A DNA stretch of 64,000 bases. Source: Hymenoscyphus infarciens. Lineage: Eukaryota > Ascomycota > Leotiomycetes > Helotiales > Helotiaceae. The stretch is taken from contig LLCB01000110.1 of NCBI GenBank assembly GCA_001414345.1, positions 106,330 to 170,329 of the forward strand, written 5' to 3'. Of the stretch, positions 1-13,629 are shown in pieces. Position 1 is the stretch's first letter. Each line of letters opens with the position of its first letter. The translations under genes and the position numbers were made by a program. The notes below the pieces were generated by a model, which was not told the origin of the DNA, did not search any database, and saw only the letters and a list, made by a program, of their open reading frames with translations.

Positions 1-557
1 CGTCTAGTGAAGTGTTGTGTTAATTTCAACAAAAGCAAGTGGTGCGAAATAAACTTACAAGCAATTTTCTCAGGTGCCGACTTTTTGAAATGGTTGTTCT
101 GCGATTGAAATGGCTGACCTGAGGCCTGCCAGAAAAACAGCCATTGGATGACCTCGCTTTGTTCGCCTAGATTGTCAAAAGAGAAGATTCGGTCCTTGTC
201 AAATTTATCTACGAGATATAATAACTCTGCGGAGGATTCTATGACGGGAAATGGTGGAGTTTGTGTGTTATCGATCAGGATTGGGATGCGAGCTAGTCAG
301 TTTTAGCAAAAGGGGTTTGAGTAGGAGCACTGTGGATGTAAGAGTTCAGGAAGGGTGAGGTGAGAATTTGTACCGTTGGGGTTGAGTCGAAGGAACCACT
401 CTTCATTTTGCTCATCGGTCTCAAGGTCAAGGAGGCTGGTTGTCCAGGTGGTGCCGTAAACATCTTTCAATTCTTCGAGTAGGATTTGTACTTTTTTCCC
501 GTTGGGGGTGGATTCAGTTATTAAATGGACACCCTGTTTTAAACAGTCATCTATCAT
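1..557 (-). CDS. Glutathione S-transferase, Ure2-like, N-terminal part (partial)
   Basis: Exon 1 (557-374) encodes a thioredoxin-fold GST N-terminus: STPNGKKVQILLEEL, then EEWFLRLNPN. An 81-nt intron (373-293, branch-like CTGAC before TAG) joins it to exon 2 (292-59), giving NPN-A-RIPILIDN and then the VIESSAELLYLVDKFD segment that closes the glutathione-binding domain. A second intron (58-4, GTAAGT...CTAG) leads to three bases of exon 3, which complete a Tyr codon, as in the APEKI-Y motif of fungal Ure2-type GSTs. The rest, including most of the helical C-terminal domain, lies left of the window. The family conjugates glutathione to electrophiles or reduces disulfides in the cytosol. The Met at 557 is the first in frame and sits about nine residues before the usual start of the fold. 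Confidence 0.85.
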
Positions 558-2111
558 GGTTATATATCGAATGTAAGGATGGCGTATTCTGTCACTCTGT
601 CACTTACTGTTGCATTCTTAACCGCTGCCGGGGTTTGGTTGGTATAGAGGTCTGTCATAGCTACAATTTAAGCAAATGAAAAGAACGGAGGAAAATTGAG
701 GGGAATGAAAATATTTTCTTGGCTTTTTGAACCTGCAGGTATATGCGTCTAGGAATCAAGCGATTGGCAACGACAAGGCAAGTATTAGGTGAGACGTGTG
801 CTAACCATGAGTTAAGCGAGACTTGAATCCACTTTCACCTCCCCGTCTTGAGATATCCAATGAAATTGGTCCCTCTGACAAGCTAAAATTATCTTCAGAA
901 GTGCTGATGTAATCGGACCCTTCGTGTATAGAGCTCAAGACTTTTTTCCCCCAGGCTATCTTCATTAGCTTTCGCGTTTCGATTCCAAGAATCTTTCCCT
1001 TGAAGGCTCAATCGTGACCACCCTCATATTTATCTCACGATAGATTCCAGAGATGCCACATGATCGGGTACAGAACAAAAAGAATAATGGAAGAAGTTTG
1101 AAAAACTCCAAAACTCCGAGTGGCTGAATACTAGAAACAAGGCACAAGGGGTGCATGATTCATTCGCATGAAGTGAAAAATTGCTGGAGAATGAAGTTTC
1201 TCAACTAATCTGTACGACAAAATTTGCTGGTCGTAGAAATCATGTTACCTTGCCACACGTCTCACTGTATTCCCAATGATTAAGGAGTAGAAACTAGCTC
1301 AGCAGTGTGTTCCGAGCTGCCACGTGTCAAATATTCCATTTGCTCAGTTTGCTTTGGGTACAAACATGAATCTAAGAGTTGTAAATCCCAGTCAAGGAAT
1401 GCAATTGTAGAAGCTGCTTCCTAATAGCCATTGCATCAAACAGGAAATTGAGAATTAGGCGAGGCATATTTCCTTCCTTCCATCAATTCAATATTCGATT
1501 TAGATCCCGTAAGTTTACATTGGAATCATGTGGGCAGAAAATTTAAAACACATAGTTAGGCCCAAACGAGAAATTCCGAGCCTCTTCTATGTTGTGTAAC
1601 TTGTTGGGAGAATGGAGTTTCTGGAACGCATCAAAACAATGGAAGAAGCATGGAGCAAGAAAGCTTGGGAACCAACACCACAATTTTCACACAATTTCCT
1701 TTTCTTCAATCTCGTCTCGTGTCTGCCTAAAATAGGCCATCTTATGTTCTACCTCTTCCTGCCTCCCTTGCCCCTTTCATCATTCCTAGTATCAAAGTGC
1801 AAAATGTTTGCAAATGACTAACAAGGATATTGTAATGCAAACATGCGATGCGTTATCTTTCAGCTCAAAGAAACACAGCACAGACACTCACTTCCTTCTA
1901 GAAGAAAACTTTGAGACACATCTGATCAAAGCAAAAGTGCGATGTTTGGAAACTCCTTCCATCAAAGCTTTCTCCTTCTGGGGTCCGAACATGAAAGGAA
2001 CTCTTGGAATATATATCCCCGCAAGTTTTCCAAGAGAGCGCATTTTCAACCTTCTCTCATTCACATCTCCCCTCACGACCGAAAATCAATACCACGAACA
2101 CCCCCATCCAG
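558..2111. other. Intergenic region between GST and coiled-coil gene
   Basis: This is the shared 5' region of two divergent genes (GST on minus, coiled-coil gene on plus). Only short ORFs without family resemblance occur. I see no repeat, tRNA or clear regulatory box that I could defend. Confidence 0.5.
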
Positions 2112-4214
2112 ATGATGGGCCACCAGCAATCATCAACAATGTCCAACCCAGACCCCCTCTCAGATTTCGAAATCATCACCAACTCCGAAGTCCTCAAGCC
2201 CTCTCCACCCACCAGCCCTAATAAATCCCCAACTCCAGAGCACAGAATGACGGAGGCCGCGATCTCAGAGAACCCAACTCCAGAGAACCTTGCCCCAAAT
2301 AATCCAGCCCCAGAAACACCAACCATCACAACCACCGACCTCGAGAAACTCTACAAATTCTCCTCCTCCCTCGTTGACCAGCACAAACTCGCCCTCCAAA
2401 CAATCCGCAGCTACGAGACGGAAAATTCTCTCACCCTCCTCTCCATCAAAGACCTCGTCGTAAAACAAGATGAAATCCTCTCCCTCTGCACTCGTCTCGG
2501 TAAGGCCCATTCTCTCGGGGAACCCGTCGGTATCCCCGAGGAGGGAATTTTGAGTTACATGCTCGACTGTATTGAGAACTTGCAACGACCTCTTGATTCT
2601 ATTGAAGATAAGCTTGGGGAGGTTGAGGAGAAGATTGAGGAAAAGATCAATGATGTGGAGGAGAAGATTGATGACAAGATGGGTGACATCGAGGAGAAGG
2701 TGGATGATGTGGAGGAGAAGATGCAAGCTTTTGAGGACCATGTGGTGGACCACGTTGTTCGTGTCGAGGAGAAGTTGGACAAGAAACCAAACTTTTCGGA
2801 AAGCTTGGATTTGAGTCGCAACATCTTGAACCGGGTGACGGTTCTTGAGGAGGCGCTGCTGCATGACATCGATGATGAATTTGGATTCATTAATCATCAT
2901 CAAGAAGGTATATTGGGCTATCTCAGTGATGAGATTTTCAATCTAGTTCATCAGGTTGACGGTTTCGAGGGAACTTTACAAGAGATGGTCGATGGTGTCG
3001 AGGAGAGTTTGCATGAGTTTGTTGGACAGAGCTTGGAGGATATTGGAGAGCGAATTACTTATCTTCATGAGAGAGTTGATTCCTCGGTCCAAGACTCCTC
3101 CAAGATGCTCGAAATGTGCGGCGACATCCGGAAACAACTTTTGGACGCCGAGGGGAATGTGAAGAGCACTTTCCTCAACTCCCAGAAGGAGATCAACCAG
3201 AGACTTGATGTCTTGGAAGGCAGAGTTGAGTCTCTTGGGACATTGAAATCGCCAAAGTGGACGATGAGTGATGTCTTCGAGGACGTGGCATCGGAGGCTG
3301 AAGTGCGCAAACAAAGACGCGATCTTTTGAGCAGAGTTGGATCCTTGGGTACTTCAAAATCGTCCATGGACATGATGCCGCCGTCGATGCGTGAGTTTGT
3401 TGATGAGACATGGTCGGATGCAGATATTTCCATGTTCCGAAAATCTGGAATTCTGCCATCAACAACTCCCCCAAGCTCGCCATTCAATTTTGGAGCGGCT
3501 GCCAAACCACGCACCAATCCATGCAAGCTTCCAGAAAGCCCAACTTCCAGTCTTCGCAAATCCAATAAACCTTCGACATCCAAAACCGAGTCAACAGCTG
3601 ACCCTCAGAATCTCGCCAAACCCTCGTCGCCTGACTTCGACCTATCCCCAAAGTTAAACTCCAGTCGATTAGAACAAGCTCTCCCTGAATTCAGATTTCC
3701 TACTCAGATTATTTGTGGTAGTAGCAAGCGAAACCGCTCTCCAAGTCTCAAATTCGACAACGGACCCCTCACATTCTCGAACACATGTCCAAAACCCACA
3801 ACCCAAAAGGAGCTCCCACAATTCCTCCCACCATCGAAAACCAACCCAAAACAAACCCCCCTCTCAACCTTGGCCTCATCATCAACCCTCCAAATCCCAA
3901 AAGTCGACGACAAGAACGAAGGCCCCTTCATCAACCCGAGCAGCGCACCTGTCCCAAGAAAGAGCAAGAACGAGATGAAGAGCCTCGCCCGTGCACTCGG
4001 CACGCAAACCGCAACTCTCGCCCCAGCTCTCAACGAGAAGAAACCTGTCGAACCGGGCATGGCAGCAACAGACCCCACCGAATATCGACCAGAAACCCCA
4101 ACACCACCAGCCAGCACCCCCCTCAACTCCGACTTGATCTTATTGCCCGCTAGGCTAGGAAGTCTGAACGAAGGATTGATCAGGAGCCCACCGACGCCTA
4201 AGAAGGAGAACTAA
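2112..4214 (+). CDS. Coiled-coil and proline/serine-rich protein, function unknown
   Basis: A single open frame of about 700 codons. The open frame extends upstream to 2004, but the Met pair at 2112/2115 (MMGHQQSS) or the Met at 2139 (MSNPDPLSDFEII) is a likelier start. Residues about 165-215 are a run of near-identical blocks of the form VEEKI-x-DK, strongly charged and heptad-like, so a coiled coil is expected. Further helical segments follow to about residue 420 (for example LDVLEGRVESLG). The N-terminal 80 residues and the C-terminal 280 are rich in Pro, Ser and Thr and probably disordered. There is no signal peptide, membrane segment or catalytic motif. Nothing identifies the function; a scaffold or cytoskeleton-associated role would be a guess. 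Confidence 0.7.
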   Translation: MMGHQQSSTMSNPDPLSDFEIITNSEVLKPSPPTSPNKSPTPEHRMTEAAISENPTPENLAPNNPAPETPTITTTDLEKLYKFSSSLVDQHKLALQTIRSYETENSLTLLSIKDLVVKQDEILSLCTRLGKAHSLGEPVGIPEEGILSYMLDCIENLQRPLDSIEDKLGEVEEKIEEKINDVEEKIDDKMGDIEEKVDDVEEKMQAFEDHVVDHVVRVEEKLDKKPNFSESLDLSRNILNRVTVLEEALLHDIDDEFGFINHHQEGILGYLSDEIFNLVHQVDGFEGTLQEMVDGVEESLHEFVGQSLEDIGERITYLHERVDSSVQDSSKMLEMCGDIRKQLLDAEGNVKSTFLNSQKEINQRLDVLEGRVESLGTLKSPKWTMSDVFEDVASEAEVRKQRRDLLSRVGSLGTSKSSMDMMPPSMREFVDETWSDADISMFRKSGILPSTTPPSSPFNFGAAAKPRTNPCKLPESPTSSLRKSNKPSTSKTESTADPQNLAKPSSPDFDLSPKLNSSRLEQALPEFRFPTQIICGSSKRNRSPSLKFDNGPLTFSNTCPKPTTQKELPQFLPPSKTNPKQTPLSTLASSSTLQIPKVDDKNEGPFINPSSAPVPRKSKNEMKSLARALGTQTATLAPALNEKKPVEPGMAATDPTEYRPETPTPPASTPLNSDLILLPARLGSLNEGLIRSPPTPKKEN

Positions 4215-4816
4215 GGGACGGGCATTCATGATTCACCTACAATCATTCTCGCTCAAGCTCCTCTCCAAGCGAGACGAAGAGGGGTTCTCGGAAATCAAAA
4301 TTTACATCGTCATTGGGAGACGGAAAGGGTTATGGAAGGAGGGTCAAATTATTTTTTTCTCTTGGTTCGTGAATCGGGGTACCTGTTGTTGTTTTGGGAA
4401 TTAGGCGTTTTTTGTGGAATTTCTTGCTTGTTTTTGGGATAGATCGTTTGGAGTTATGCATTTGGTTTTATCATCTTTGTTATCGCTAGTCAGCAGTTAG
4501 TCATTCCTTGAATCGATTACAATCTACTCACCGAGCAAGTCTACACCATTCGACGTGGTGTTGTCGGAACATAATCTCCCAAATAGGTCAAACAATCATA
4601 AGCACCCCATTCGATCAATATTAACATTCTCTCTGTCTATCTACTCATCAATCTCATAATCATCACAATCTTGTTTTATAATCCAGCGCTAATGTAACTT
4701 TTCTTTCCGCGCTAACACCCCTCACGAGGTAAAACATCTCACCAGCCCATCCACACCCCTCTGTCCAAAGCCAACTGAACCTTTCCAGCGTTGATCTTTG
4801 CTTCCTCAGAACCAAG
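4215..4816. other. Convergent 3' intergenic region
   Basis: About 600 bp between the stop codons of the coiled-coil gene (plus) and the debranching enzyme gene (minus), presumably holding both 3' UTRs. No gene or repeat seen. Confidence 0.5.
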
Positions 4817-7800
4817 TCACTCGGAAAGCAGATTCATATCATACTGGTTGGCATCATGATAAAGATCAATCAGACAGCCCGCACTCCAAGCCTGTGTAGG
4901 AGACTAGCACAAAATATTAGCAAACGTACCCTCAAGGACCGAAAATCTGAGATGAAACTTACAGAATCAGCACAATACTCTCCCCCCTTTTGCGTCAACT
5001 CGGTCAACCCCGCCCAATCACTATTAACAATCGCCTCCTTGCATCCCGCCAACCGTCTCGTAATCTGCTGGAACGCCTCGGTCTTCCCCTCAGGTCCCTC
5101 TCGTCTCTTAAGATCGAAATGCAAGAGGGCTCTCAAGAAGAATCCAGTAGGCCAGACCCACTCCGGACCTTGGTGGTAATTTCTTCCCTTGCTAGTCGCA
5201 AAATCCGTCGAGTCTTCGGAATTATTGTAGTATGGGCGATAATTGAGATCAGCGGGATCCAGGGTTGCCATTCCAGTAGGGCCACGAATAACTTTATCTG
5301 CGAGGAAGAGCGCTGAGATGGCATGTTTAGGGTCGAAGAGATCTGGGGCAACAGTCATGGCAATGGGGAAGTTAGCGCGGAGTTGATAATCCTCGTACTC
5401 CTTGCCTGACCTATAGAGATCCTTGTATATGCCCCGACGGTTGATAATTTTGGGGTTGACATCGTAGTTCTTGTCATCCTTCGCGTCGAGAGGAACCCAA
5501 TAACAGCGCTCAAAGTTCTCCTTGATGCGTGCGGACCATTCCAAGAATGTGATGGCTTGTTCGTCTGCGGTATTGACACCTTCGTATTTGTACTTACCTT
5601 CATTGTAGAGTTTTGTAAGCCAGACCATGGCGCTGTAATGAAGGCCAGTAATTTCGATAGCTGCTCCATCACGAGGTGTGCCAGGAACACCTTTGCTTCC
5701 TGCACGCTCGCTTTCGCCCATCTTGTCCATCCAGGTTCCACAATTATTTTGGTTGCCGCCAAAGATAATTCCGGTATCCCAATCAACTTTGATTGATTGG
5801 TCGAACCCTTCCGACTTCATTTGCATGTCAAGATTGGGGCCAGCATTAGCCTCACGGAAGACCATTCCTGTGGCATGGCGTTGAAGTGCCTCTTGGATGA
5901 TGTCTTCAAGCGTCGATGATTTTGAGTATGCTCTTGGGTCATCTACTTCGAAATACGTATCGTCATAAGGTAGGAACCGTCGTGGGATCACCTCTTTTAG
6001 GAGCTCAATTCCATTTGGAACAATCTTGGTGTAATCTTGAATGGTCTGTAACATGAACCATATAGCATCTCGGGCATTATATCGAGGATTGTTGCCACTA
6101 CTTAGAAGATTGGGCACCATGCCATGTTTCAACACACTTGCGAAGGCCAATATGTGCTCTCTGCATTCGGAATAGCGGCCTGTCCCGAGATAGAGGCCTC
6201 GTGCGGATATGAAGACATCACGACCCCAACATCTGGCCCATTCGACCGAGAAGTGAGGTAGACCAGCCGCCAATGATGGCACCGCTTTGTTAGGATACAG
6301 TGAAGCTGATTTAACAAATCCAGATTGTTGCACACTCACCATGGCGAGACTCTTGAGGAACCATTGTCCTTGTTGCACATTATCGTTCATCAACTCCAAA
6401 CCGCGATTGTATGCCGCCATGTATGCTGTTCGAATGACGAGACCAAAATAGCGGGGTAAAAGAAAACTTGGGATTTTTCGAATCGCATCAAACCGGTCCT
6501 TCAACCAGATTGCAAGTTTGGAAAGTTGTTCGTGTCCTATTTTCTTGGATATCCTCTCGAGCCGACCCACGATATAATCCAAAGCCCATTGTCCATCTCG
6601 CAGATGTTGGCAGATTGGATGTGCCAGATTATTGTCCTTGATGACATTTTTCAGCACGCTCCACCATCCTTGTAGTCCGGCATAGACTAACTTTCCATGA
6701 CCTGGAATTTCATAGACACCGTCCTTGCCATCGCTTGAGTCTTTCTCCTCGGCCTCGCATCTATAAAGAACAAAGTTGAGGTCAACTAGATCCAATTTTG
6801 AGAATGCTTCCTTCGCCCCGGATGTGACGAAAGTGTCGAGACCATGAGAATGTTCGGCACTAGGAATCCAGGTTTCGAACAGAGCGATGCTTCCAGGAGG
6901 AAATTTGTCGCGAACGGTGATGACTGTTTCATCCTCTTTTGCTTCCATTGTGACACCAGGGAGATTGATGACTTTGCTTGGTAGACCCTTCAAGGATTTC
7001 TTGTCTTCCAAGGCGTCCGTCTTCGCCTCTTCGCTGACATCAACGTCAAGCATCCAGCTCCCTATACGGCGGGCTTTTGTTCCTGGTAGGTGGACCGGAC
7101 TGAAATTACCATTGCCATTTCCATACCCAGGGTATGCCGTGTGAGCAATAAGAAAGTACCCCTTGCGAGATTCGGGATGGACGCGGTGAACGGTGATGTA
7201 CTGGTCCTCATGATGAATGTGAGTCTCGTCGTAACCATCTTTCCCCATCAGCGTATGGATTTGATTCAAGAGCTTCTTGACACCACCAATGCCGCCTTCT
7301 CCAGCCCCTATCTCAACTGGCTTCTTTGACGAGGGTGATGAATACAAGCGTGTCTCGTGGACTAAATCTACCAATTTGGGATAGATTTCGTCATAACCCA
7401 TCACACTACCGGTTGAGCTTGAACACATGCTCACCAAAGCGGCATTTGGTAATGTATCTCGAGCATCGCGCTTTTGGGCAGGAACTTCGTTATCGTGAGT
7501 ACAGTCCATGAATAGAGCATGTAGAGGTGTTTGCTTTATCCGATGAATGATATCTCTTTTCAGTTCGCCATTTGTCTGACCATTGGCTGGGGTCTTAGAG
7601 ACCGCGCCTGATATTTCATCAACCTCGAAGCTGCCGATTGGTCGACCACCGTGGCGATGAACAAGGCGACTAAGCTCCCCTGTGCTCCACGCTTGCATGG
7701 CCTCCCGGATCAGCGAACTCAAACCAAGACGCTTGACGAAAAGGTAATCCATCTCTTCGGATCCCGTGAACAATTCTGCCACCACGAAGAGGTTTCGGCG

Positions 7801-9596
7801 AACCCTTCTAGCTTCATCCAGAAGAAATTCAGCAACGTGAATGGGAGTTGAGTGGCAATTGTCGATTCGAAAGCCAGTGAAATACTTGGCCAAGAGACGA
7901 GTGTATTTTGCCATGAAATCCCACAAGAAAGGACTGTCTTCTCTGCTCTTTCCATATCGAAGTTTTACACAGTCTCCCCAAACAATCACCTCTCGACGGA
8001 GGTAGGCGCGAGATTGTGGACCAGCATTGTCAATCAGAGCGTTGGCTGCCCAAATCCAGCCATTGTTTGCAAGCGCAAGATCCTCCTGGTTGTGTTGAGC
8101 AGTGGTAGAATTCTTCGGAAGACGTGTGAAGTAAGACTCAATAAGAGGGTTCTTCAAGTCGATTGGACCAAGTTTTGGGCCATGATCGTCCAGTCTGGTG
8201 TATTTTGTGCGATTGAACACTTGCTCGAGGAGCTCTGCAACGTCGCGATCATACTCCTTATATAAGGGCAGGTTAAGTTCGTCCAAAACCTTGATTGCAT
8301 AACTACGTGCGGCTTTTCGGTCTGTAGAATCGCCACTATCCCCATCAAAACGGCCATAGATCGCTGTAAGAAGCGCGGCGGCCACCTTGGGGTTTACTCG
8401 TCGAAAGTAACGCTCGCCTAGACGGTCTTTATTTTCCAATGCGGACTTTGTAAGAAATTCGGACTGCTGGGCTGGAGTTGAGTTTTTGATGGTTTCAAGA
8501 CCACCAATATCCGAGCCACCGAATCCGCCCTCGGGAAATGAGATATCTGCCTTGGACCACGATGCTACAGCGGCCTCTGCATCTCGTTCGACATCAATGA
8601 CGTAGTATTCCCATAATTTAAGTTTTGCAATCACTTTCTCCTTCATGCTGTCCATGATCTTTATTAGATCATCTTCTGATTTCAGGGTCGTGGGGAGGCC
8701 GTGTTTGCTCAAGTCCTGGCTGAATTGGAGAAGTTCGGTATCCAGTTCCAACGCAGATCGCAACCAAGGTGCGGTTGACACATTGTAGCCAACTTCCGGA
8801 TGGTCCTGGAGCCATTTGCTGTTGTTGGCAGTATGATTCCAGACGACATCGGTGAGACCCAGGAGGCCGTGGTTTTTCTCCATGCTTGCGACCAACTTCT
8901 TGACATCTGCTTCGCCGTTTGGAAAACATTCCGGATCCCAAGCCAGCTGGTCATATATGCTATACGGAGAATTTGATTCTCCTCGTTGCTGTAGGGGGGT
9001 GAAATGTACCATGTTATACCCCCTCGCACTGATACCCCTCAAGTGCCCTTCCCAATCCGTTGGATATTTTCCCATGAATTTCGAGATGAGGGAGAATATA
9101 GACAAGGCTGCCAGAGGCATCTGCTCGCCCTCCAGGAACAGCCTAGGCGCAACATCGATATAATATGTAGGTGTCTGAGTGGGTTTAATTTCTTTGATAG
9201 CTGTGTCTGCGAGCTCGGGAAGAGGGGCGTAGGTAGTGTAGTAGGCGAATGCGCCAGCGCCATGAATAGGTATCGATATTTCGAGTGTTCGATTGAAGTC
9301 TGGTTCGAGTCTGCGAGCGAGCGGGTTAGCACATTATTTTGGGGGCTCGGGATGGGGGTTTCTTACTTGAATTCTCGAAAATGGTCTCTTTGAAATTCCG
9401 CACCCTCCTCGGGGATATTTACCCACAGGCTGCCATGCCGACATATGGAAGATGTGCCCTCAATTTCAAAGCGCAGAATGATGGGACTTGCGGACTGCGG
9501 AGTCAAGTAGATGTAGCCACCGGCAACATCTGGACTCCCATCATCTTTCAGCGGGAGGAGGTACACTTTGTTTGAAACCATCGTCTTGGGAGCCAT
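4817..9596 (-). CDS. GDB1: Glycogen debranching enzyme (4-alpha-glucanotransferase / amylo-alpha-1,6-glucosidase)
   Basis: Three exons: 9596-9367, 9310-4963 and 4903-4817, with introns of 56 and 59 nt. They give 1554 residues, the usual eukaryotic length. The short first exon supplies the conserved start (MAPKTMVSNKVYLLPLKDDG) and the last exon the conserved end (SPTQAWSAGCLIDLYHDA). The N-terminal GH13-like half carries FRIDNCHSTP (Asp near residue 560) and VVAELF (Glu near 589), the expected nucleophile and acid/base of the transferase. The C-terminal half has the alpha-1,6-glucosidase motifs HFSVEWARCWGRDVFISARGL-like (split here: HFSVEWARCWGRD and VFISARGL) and GNQNNCGTWMDKMGES. The enzyme moves maltosyl/maltotriosyl units off a limit branch and hydrolyses the remaining alpha-1,6 glucose in cytosolic glycogen breakdown. 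It shares a divergent promoter with the glycerol-3-phosphate dehydrogenase gene. Confidence 0.96.
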
Positions 9597-9877
9597 TGTC
9601 AGTTATAGCCAAGTGAATGGAGGGATGTTGACCAAATAGCTGTAATGGCAATAGCTCGTACGAGTCAAAAGGAACGTGGGTGGTGAAAAAAAAAGAGAGA
9701 CGGAGAATGAATGAGGAAAAAGAATGGGAAACCCTGGATCAACAGGTACGTACGAGTAATTGCAGGAATGGAAGACGGTGAAGGGTGTCGTGTAGAGGGA
9801 GGGCGCTACACTAGGTCGGGGTAGGTAGGGTAGAGAGGAGGGAAAGGGAAATGATAGGAGGACGGGAGAAAGCAAGT

Positions 9878-9916
9878 GGCAGAGGCAGAGGCAGTGGCAG
9901 AGGCAGACGCAGACGC
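9878..9916. repeat. Short GGCAGA-type tandem repeat
   Basis: About six imperfect hexamer units (GGCAGA, GGCAGT, CGCAGA variants) in the divergent promoter. Confidence 0.7.
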
Positions 9917-10310
9917 AATTTGAGGCAGGTACCTAGGTACAAGAAACTGCACTGCAGATCTGGGAAGCAAGAACGACGATGGGAGAGGTGGAAGGGTGGA
10001 AGGGAGAGGTCTAGATGCTGCCGCTGGCAGGGATTCCAGGTTTGGTGGGGTGAAGAGTTGGACGGGAATTGGAGTTGGTCCTCGAGTTGAAGAGTGGAGT
10101 GGGAGCACAACGATGACGTCTCTAGCTCCATGCACATGTTAGCACCAGCCACACTCAACCACGAGCCACACCCAGGAGCTCAAGCTAATCTACTTCTGTC
10201 AGCGGTGAAGCAATTCTGCCACCACCCCACGCTCACTAACCCAACCTTACCTCCACCAAGCTGCCGGCCACAAGACCATCATCTCATGTCTCACCCTACC
10301 ACTATTCACT

Positions 10311-10320
10311 CTTTATAAAT
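10311..10320 (+). promoter_or_regulatory. TATA-like box upstream of GPD1
   Basis: CTTTATAAAT lies 150 bp before the GPD1 start codon, after a CT-rich stretch. Position and sequence suit a TATA element of a highly expressed gene. Not tested. Confidence 0.45.
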
Positions 10321-10469
10321 CCTTCGACAAGCCTAATCATCCTCCAGCTCACGAGAGTACTTTGCGCAATCGGCACATGCTCATCTGTAGAATCCAAGCA
10401 ACCACCACCAGAGCTATCAGACAGCTTTCCCAGATACCCCGCCATCTCACCTCAATCACACGACTCAAC

Positions 10470-11834
10470 ATGGCTACTTTAGGTGCTCCCACCAAGAAGC
10501 ACAAGGTCACGATCGTTGGATCTGGCAACTGGTAGGTGAGACTTCTCGACACCCTTTGAATCGCATTCTGACGGCAGCAGGGGATCCACCATCGCAAAAA
10601 TCGTGGCCGAAAATACAAAGGAGCACCCCGAGATCTTCGAGGAAGAGGTTCAAATGTGGGTGTACGAAGAAGAGGTCACCATAGCAAAAGGCTCCAACCA
10701 TTACGACGCCTCGACTGGCGACGCACCACAGAAGCTCACCACCATAATCAATAAATACCACGAGAATGTGAAATACCTGCCCAACATTGCTTTACCCAAA
10801 AACATCGTGGCCAACCCCTCCGTAGTCGATGCCGTCAAGGACTCCTCCATTCTCGTTTTCAATCTACCCCATCAATTTATTGGTCGCATATCCAAGCAAT
10901 TAGAAGGAAACATTCTACCCTTTGCTCGTGGTGTTTCTTGCATAAAGGGTGTCAACGTGACGGCTTCGGATATCAGCCTCTTCAGCGAGTGGATTGGTGA
11001 AGGACTAGGAATATATTGTGGTGCTTTGTCAGGAGCCAACATTGCTAGTGAGATTGCTCAGGAGAAATGGTCCGAGACGACGGTCGCCTACGATCCTCCA
11101 GTCATTGATTCTCGTCCTCCCACTCCAACGGGTCCCTCTCCTTCCACTTCTCAAATCAATCTTACCATCACCCCCGCAGATGGAGAGCACAAGGATGCCC
11201 GTGGTCGTGTTAGCAAAGCTGCGTTGAAGCCGGTCCCCTCGTCATATCCTCCGTTGGATCACGCCGTTTTCAAGACCCTGTTCCATCGACCATATTTCCA
11301 TGTTCGCATAGTGTCTGATGTTGCTGGTGTCTCTCTGAGTGGTGCTCTCAAGAACATTGTTGCTTTAGCAGCAGGATTTGTCGAAGGACGAGGTTGGGGA
11401 GACAATGCCAAGGCCGCTGTCATGCGTGTTGGATTGTTGGAAATGGTTGAATTCGGCAAGGAGTTCTTTGGACACTCGGTTCACACTGCTACATTTACAG
11501 AAGAGAGTTGCGGAGTTGCGGATCTGATCACCAGTTGCAGTGGTGGCCGTAATTTTAAGTGCGCGAGGACTGCAGTTGAAAAGGGAATCTCCGTAGCAGA
11601 AGTTGAGAGGACAGAGTTGAACGGTCAAATGCTTCAAGGAACCAGTACCGCTCAGGAAGTTAATAGCTTCTTAAAGACGAGAGGACGAGTGGACGCATAC
11701 CCCCTTTTCAAGGCTGTTCATGGTAAGTTGAGATGCTGTTGTAAGGAGAAATGAAGCTAACAGTCCTAGATATTTTGGAGGGACGTAAATCGGTTGATGA
11801 TATTCCAGATCTGGTTGCAAGATCTGACGCATAG
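10470..11834 (+). CDS. GPD1: NAD-dependent glycerol-3-phosphate dehydrogenase
   Basis: Exons 10470-10531, 10581-11722 and 11770-11834 give 422 residues. Exon 1 encodes the start and the first half of the Rossmann motif ([10 protein letters not shown]), which is split by a 49-nt intron and completed by GSTIAKI. Further family motifs are [37 protein letters not shown], the catalytic [17 protein letters not shown] and [16 protein letters not shown]. The enzyme reduces dihydroxyacetone phosphate to glycerol-3-phosphate for glycerol and lipid synthesis and for cytosolic redox balance. Compared with the yeast enzyme there is an extra Pro/Ser/Thr-rich segment at about residues 190-247 between TVAYDPP and [11 protein letters not shown] recall similar insertions in other filamentous ascomycetes. 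Reading through the second intron would replace the native end ([16 protein letters not shown]...) with a short Cys/Lys-rich tail. Confidence 0.95.
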
Positions 11835-12334
11835 ATACCCCCTTTCTGATAGACGAATAGGTTTCGGCGCAATGCAGTTGCTGGATACAGGCAAAGGTCA
11901 ATGGCAAAGGCGACTTGGTAGATAAGACCTGCAGGCAATCTGCAATTGCTTCAAACACATAAATGAGACCCATATATACTTCATTCAGTGTTACTATCTC
12001 CTGTCTGTTCTGCTTTTCCCGTATCCTGTAGTGAAGTTTACTTTAACCACCCTTCAATAGATACTCAGCGAGCGTGATATACCGGACTTTCTTGTTTACA
12101 TTCCATGTGTATTCTGCCATCGCCTCTTTGCGATCTCTTTTTAAAGTCGGCTGCTGATCGGGGGATTCCAACCGGACCTCGGAGCGGCCCGCCACAGTGG
12201 GAACAACTTCGGATGACGCCCTTCACAAACTGAACATTCGACTCATCCACCCCGCCATCTGTTCTACAAAGCCAACAACGTTCCTAATCTTTTACTACCG
12301 AAACCAACAAGGAACCAGGAAAACCCGAACAATC
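11835..12334. other. Intergenic region, GPD1 3' / ARO3 5'
   Basis: 500 bp with the GPD1 3' UTR and the ARO3 promoter. CGACTCA near 12236 is one base from the Gcn4/Cpc1 site TGACTCA, which would suit an amino-acid biosynthesis gene; one near-match is weak evidence. Confidence 0.4.

Positions 12335-13629
<1,295 letters not shown>

Larger units (their letters stand above)
9597..10469. promoter_or_regulatory. Divergent promoter region, GDB1 / GPD1
   Basis: 873 bp separate the two start codons. The GDB1 side is polypurine/polypyrimidine-rich and contains a GGCAGA-type hexamer repeat near 9878-9916. The GPD side is CA/CT-rich and carries a TATA-like box. Joint control of glycogen use and glycerol synthesis is an inference from the arrangement only. 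Confidence 0.55.

Noticed and set aside
2265..2903. Minus-strand ORF of 212 codons
   Set aside because: Antisense of the EEK-type coiled-coil repeats, which gives artificial Leu/His-rich runs.
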